From Parvibaculum sp039680535 (GTDB lineage: Bacteria; Pseudomonadota; Alphaproteobacteria; Parvibaculales; Parvibaculaceae): a stretch of 64,000 nucleotides of DNA. Below the pieces are notes generated by a model. It saw only the letters and a program-made list of their open reading frames with translations. It was not told the DNA's origin and did no database searches. The translations under genes were made by a program, and so were the position numbers. The stretch lies in NCBI RefSeq assembly GCF_039680535.1, contig NZ_JBDKSS010000011.1, positions 1 to 64,000 of the forward strand, in the 5' to 3' direction. Position 1 is the stretch's first letter, and each line of letters begins with the position of its first letter. Below, piece after piece: positions 61,840 to 64,000 of this stretch.

Positions 61840-63237
61840 TCAGTAGCGGTAGGCTTCGGGCTTGTAGGGGCCCGCGGCGTCCACGCCGATATAGGCCGCC
61901 TGCTTGTCGTTGAGCCTGGTCAGCTTCACGCCGATCTTTTCCAGATGCAGCGCCGCGACCTTCTCGTCGAGCTTCTTGGGCAGCGTGTAGACCTTCTTCT
62001 CGTAGGCGTCCGGCTTCGTCCAGAGTTCGATCTGGGCGAGCGTCTGGTTCGTGAAGGAGGCCGACATGACGAAGCTCGGATGGCCCGTCGCGCAGCCCAG
62101 ATTCACGAGGCGGCCTTCGGCGAGAAGGATGATGCGGTTGCCACCGGGGAACTCGATCTCGTCCACCTGCGGCTTCACATTGTGCCACTTGAAGTTGCGC
62201 AAGCCGCCGACCTGAATTTCGCTGTCGAAATGGCCGATATTGCAGACGATGGCGCGGTCCTTCATGGCGCGCATGTGATCGACGGTGATGACGTCCACAT
62301 TGCCCGTCGTGGTGACGAAGATGTCGCCGCGCGGCGCGGCTTCTTCCATCGTCGTCACTTCATAGCCTTCCATCGCGGCCTGCAGCGCGCAGATCGGATC
62401 GATCTCGGTGACGATGACGCGGGCGCCCGCATTGCGCAGCGACGCCGCCGAGCCCTTGCCCACATCGCCGAAACCGGCGACGACGCCGACCTTGCCGGCC
62501 ATCATCACGTCGGTCGCGCGGCGGATGCCGTCGACCAGCGATTCACGGCAGCCATAGAGATTGTCGAATTTCGACTTGGTGACGCTGTCGTTGACGTTGA
62601 TCGCCGGCCAGAGCAGCGTGCCCTTCTTCTGCATCTCGTAGAGGCGATGGACGCCCGTGGTCGTTTCCTCGGTCACGCCGCGAATGTTCTTCGCGAGCTG
62701 CGTGTACCAGCCATGCTTGTGCTTCAGGCGGCGCTTGATCGCGGCGTAGAGAATTTCCTCTTCCTCATTCGAGGCCGTTTCGAGGAAGGCGACATCGCCA
62801 CCCTCGGCGCGCAGACCCAGATGGACGAGCAGCGTCGCGTCGCCGCCATCGTCGAGGATCATGTTCGGCGTGCCGCCATCGGCCCATTCGAAGATGCGGT
62901 GCGTATATTCCCAGTAATCCTCGAGGCTCTCGCCCTTGATCGCGAAGACGGGCGTGCCGGAAGCGGCGATCGCGGCGGCGGCGTGGTCCTGCGTCGAATA
63001 GATGTTGCAGGAGGCCCAGCGCACATCGGCGCCCAGCGCCTTCAGCGTCTCGATGAGAACGGCTGTCTGGATCGTCATGTGGAGCGAACCGGCGATCCGC
63101 GCGCCCTTGAGCGGCTGCGCCTTGCCGAATTCGGCGCGGGTCGCCATGAGGCCAGGCATTTCGGTCTCGGCGATGTCGATTTCCTTGCGGCCCCAGTCGG
63201 CGAGGTTGATGTCCTTGACGACGTAATCGTTGCTCAT
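61840..63237 (-). CDS. ahcY: S-adenosylhomocysteinase
   Basis: Hydrolyses S-adenosylhomocysteine to adenosine and homocysteine and so relieves product inhibition of methyltransferases. The 465-residue protein has GSLHMTIQTAVLIETL, SCNIYSTQDHAAAAI, the NAD-binding GKVGVVAGFGDVGKGSAASLR, and the C-terminal GPYKPEAYRY with the conserved Lys-x-x-x-Tyr-Arg-Tyr. It contains the insert of about 40 residues found in many bacterial enzymes (EEEEILYAAIKRRLKHKHGWYTQL region). The ATG at 63237 has AAGGAG upstream. A promoter and a perfect palindrome precede it. Confidence 0.97.
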   Translation of the reverse strand: MSNDYVVKDINLADWGRKEIDIAETEMPGLMATRAEFGKAQPLKGARIAGSLHMTIQTAVLIETLKALGADVRWASCNIYSTQDHAAAAIAASGTPVFAIKGESLEDYWEYTHRIFEWADGGTPNMILDDGGDATLLVHLGLRAEGGDVAFLETASNEEEEILYAAIKRRLKHKHGWYTQLAKNIRGVTEETTTGVHRLYEMQKKGTLLWPAINVNDSVTKSKFDNLYGCRESLVDGIRRATDVMMAGKVGVVAGFGDVGKGSAASLRNAGARVIVTEIDPICALQAAMEGYEVTTMEEAAPRGDIFVTTTGNVDVITVDHMRAMKDRAIVCNIGHFDSEIQVGGLRNFKWHNVKPQVDEIEFPGGNRIILLAEGRLVNLGCATGHPSFVMSASFTNQTLAQIELWTKPDAYEKKVYTLPKKLDEKVAALHLEKIGVKLTRLNDKQAAYIGVDAAGPYKPEAYRY

Positions 63238-63290
63238 GGGGGCTCCTTCGGAATGGACTGGCTGCCGGGCAAAATCCGGCATGGTCCCGC

Positions 63291-63319
63291 CTTATAACAG
63301 CAGGGTTCGGGACGGGCAA
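63291..63319 (-). promoter_or_regulatory. Putative sigma-70 promoter of ahcY
   Basis: On the minus strand TTGCCC (63314-63319), a 17-bp spacer and TATAAG (63291-63296), about 55 bp upstream of the ahcY start. Confidence 0.55.
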
Positions 63320-63323
63320 GCAT

Positions 63324-63345
63324 GATATAAAGAAGTCTTTATATC
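63324..63345. promoter_or_regulatory. 22-bp palindrome upstream of ahcY (SahR-like operator candidate)
   Basis: GATATAAAGA and TCTTTATATC, perfect 10-bp arms around a 2-bp centre, end 4 bp upstream of the -35 box. AAAGA-TCTTT palindromes of this kind are, as I recall, the target of SahR-type ArsR regulators that sense S-adenosylhomocysteine in Proteobacteria. The regulator gene is not in the window. Confidence 0.55.
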
Positions 63346-63475
63346 TGTTTCAGGGTCATCCGGGACACGCCGGGCAACCCGGGGCGCGCGACAACGGAAA
63401 TGCCTGCTCGCGGGGAGCAGGCCGCCTTTCAACATGGCTGGATTAAGACAGTCGGAGCGTCGAGCGCGCGGGCGC

Positions 63476-63778
63476 TTAGTCGCGCTCGCCGAATCCGTCC
63501 GACACGAGGGCCTCCAGAGCGTCGAGCGCTTCTTTGGCCTGTGGACCTTCGGCTTCGATCAGGATGCAGCAGCCGGGTCCGGCGGCGAGCATCATCAGGC
63601 CCATGATCGAGGTGCCGGAGACGGAGTGCCCCTCCTTCGAGACCTTGACCTCCGCATCGAACTTCTCCGCACACTGAACGAACTTCGCCGAGGCCCGCGC
63701 ATGCAGGCCGCGTGTGTTCACAATGTTGAGAAGACGGCTTTCGGGGCGGCTGGTTCCAGCCTCGGCATCTGAGGGCAT
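63476..63778 (-). CDS. ptsH: HPr-family phosphocarrier protein
   Basis: A 100-residue phosphocarrier between EI and EIIA proteins. The phospho-accepting histidine is His26 in RGLHARASAKFV. The regulatory serine is Ser57 in GTSIMGLMML, a target of HPr kinase in alphaproteobacteria. With EIIA(Man), 5 bp upstream on the same strand, and ptsN at the other end of the window, it belongs to a regulatory PTS that lacks sugar permeases. The next genes upstream, beyond the window, would typically be hprK and a chvG/chvI pair. Confidence 0.93.
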   Translation of the reverse strand: MPSDAEAGTSRPESRLLNIVNTRGLHARASAKFVQCAEKFDAEVKVSKEGHSVSGTSIMGLMMLAAGPGCCILIEAEGPQAKEALDALEALVSDGFGERD

Positions 63779-63783
63779 CAGGT

Positions 63784-64000
63784 TCAGGTCCCGTCGCCCG
63801 CGAGAACGCGGCTCGCGATCGAGATGTATTTGCGGCCCGATTCCTGGGCGAGATCCACGGCCTGGCCAAGGCTCGCATGGTCGCGCACGCTTGCAAGCTT
63901 GATAAGCATCGGCAGGTTCACGCCAGCGATGACCTCGACCTTCGCCTTGTCCATGATCGAGATGGCGAGGTTGGAGGGCGTGCCGCCAAACATGTCGGTC
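63784..64000 (-). CDS. PTS EIIA component, mannose/fructose type (partial)
   Basis: C-terminal part of an EIIA(Man)-type protein, cut by the right edge of the window. The visible frame enters at the edge and reads TDMFGGTPSNLAISIMDK, then VEVIAGVNLPMLIKLASVR, both diagnostic of the family (the TDMFGGTPSN loop lies near the active site). The start and the phospho-accepting His are outside the window. It is 5 bp upstream of ptsH on the same strand. In alphaproteobacteria this protein is a regulatory phosphoacceptor. Confidence 0.9.
   Translation of the reverse strand, partial: TDMFGGTPSNLAISIMDKAKVEVIAGVNLPMLIKLASVRDHASLGQAVDLAQESGRKYISIASRVLAGDGT

Noticed and set aside
60229..63297. 1022-codon plus-strand frame across divL and ahcY
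   Set aside because: It spans two well-supported genes and their terminator on the other strand; the product is Arg/Glu-rich low complexity.
63238..63475. S-adenosylhomocysteine riboswitch before ahcY
   Set aside because: The leader after the predicted promoter is only about 50 nt, and I could not find the conserved stem arrangement; the palindrome upstream of -35 is DNA-level, not in the transcript.

Overview
The window reads as the chromosome of a GC-rich alphaproteobacterium, most likely of the Rhizobiales/Parvibaculum type. The evidence is gene order: lptB-rpoN-hpf-ptsN, DUF1150 beside a small heat-shock protein, aroA-cmk-rpsA-sppA-ihfB-lapA-pyrF-trpFBA-accD-folC, tsaE-amgK-murU-addB-addA-trxA, and a divL-ahcY-ptsH-EIIA(Man) block. 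The genus is inferred from layout, not proven. No phage, insertion sequence, CRISPR array or rRNA was seen. There is one tRNA gene, tRNA-Ala(GGC).

Layout: (a) 1-7.6 kb: LPS export ATPase, sigma-54, ribosome hibernation factor, EIIA-Ntr, small heat-shock protein, superoxide dismutase, an acyl-CoA dehydrogenase and two very small conserved proteins. (b) 7.7-13.5 kb: accessory metabolism, with two overlapping 2-oxoglutarate/Fe(II) oxygenases, an AraC-type regulator and a divergent five-gene operon for a tryptophan tryptophylquinone (TTQ) amine dehydrogenase. The light chain looks closest to aromatic amine dehydrogenase. The operon order is heavy chain, MauE, MauD, light chain, cytochrome c, and there is no MauG and no cupredoxin. 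(c) 13.7-25.7 kb: surface and signalling genes, namely a divergent PIG-L/LmbE-like protein, a GT4 glycosyltransferase, a diguanylate cyclase, a large membrane protein, a DUF6065-like protein, an autotransporter with a linker of about 41 Pro-Thr units, and a NarL-type two-component pair. (d) 26-32 kb: a complete TonB module (exbD, tonB, receptor, exbB) ending in a Tat-exported PhoD phosphatase, all on the minus strand. (e) 32.6-45.4 kb: tRNA-Ala and a long housekeeping run. (f) 45.5-54.3 kb: AddAB recombination nuclease, MurNAc recycling (AmgK/MurU) and TsaE. (g) 54.6-59 kb: ferredoxin reductase, [2Fe-2S] ferredoxin and an isoquinoline-oxidoreductase-like molybdenum enzyme, placed between tsaE and divL. 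(h) 59.1-64 kb: a DivL-type kinase with Tyr in place of the phosphoacceptor His, S-adenosylhomocysteinase behind a perfect 10+10 bp palindrome, HPr, and the end of an EIIA(Man) gene cut by the window edge.

How the parts work together: the TTQ operon would oxidise a primary amine in the periplasm and pass electrons to its own cytochrome c. The TonB-PhoD operon would couple outer-membrane uptake to release of phosphate from phosphodiesters. The nitrogen-PTS parts (ptsN, ptsH, EIIA-Man) and rpoN link carbon/nitrogen status to regulation. All family assignments come from reading motifs and from memory of the families; no database search was run.
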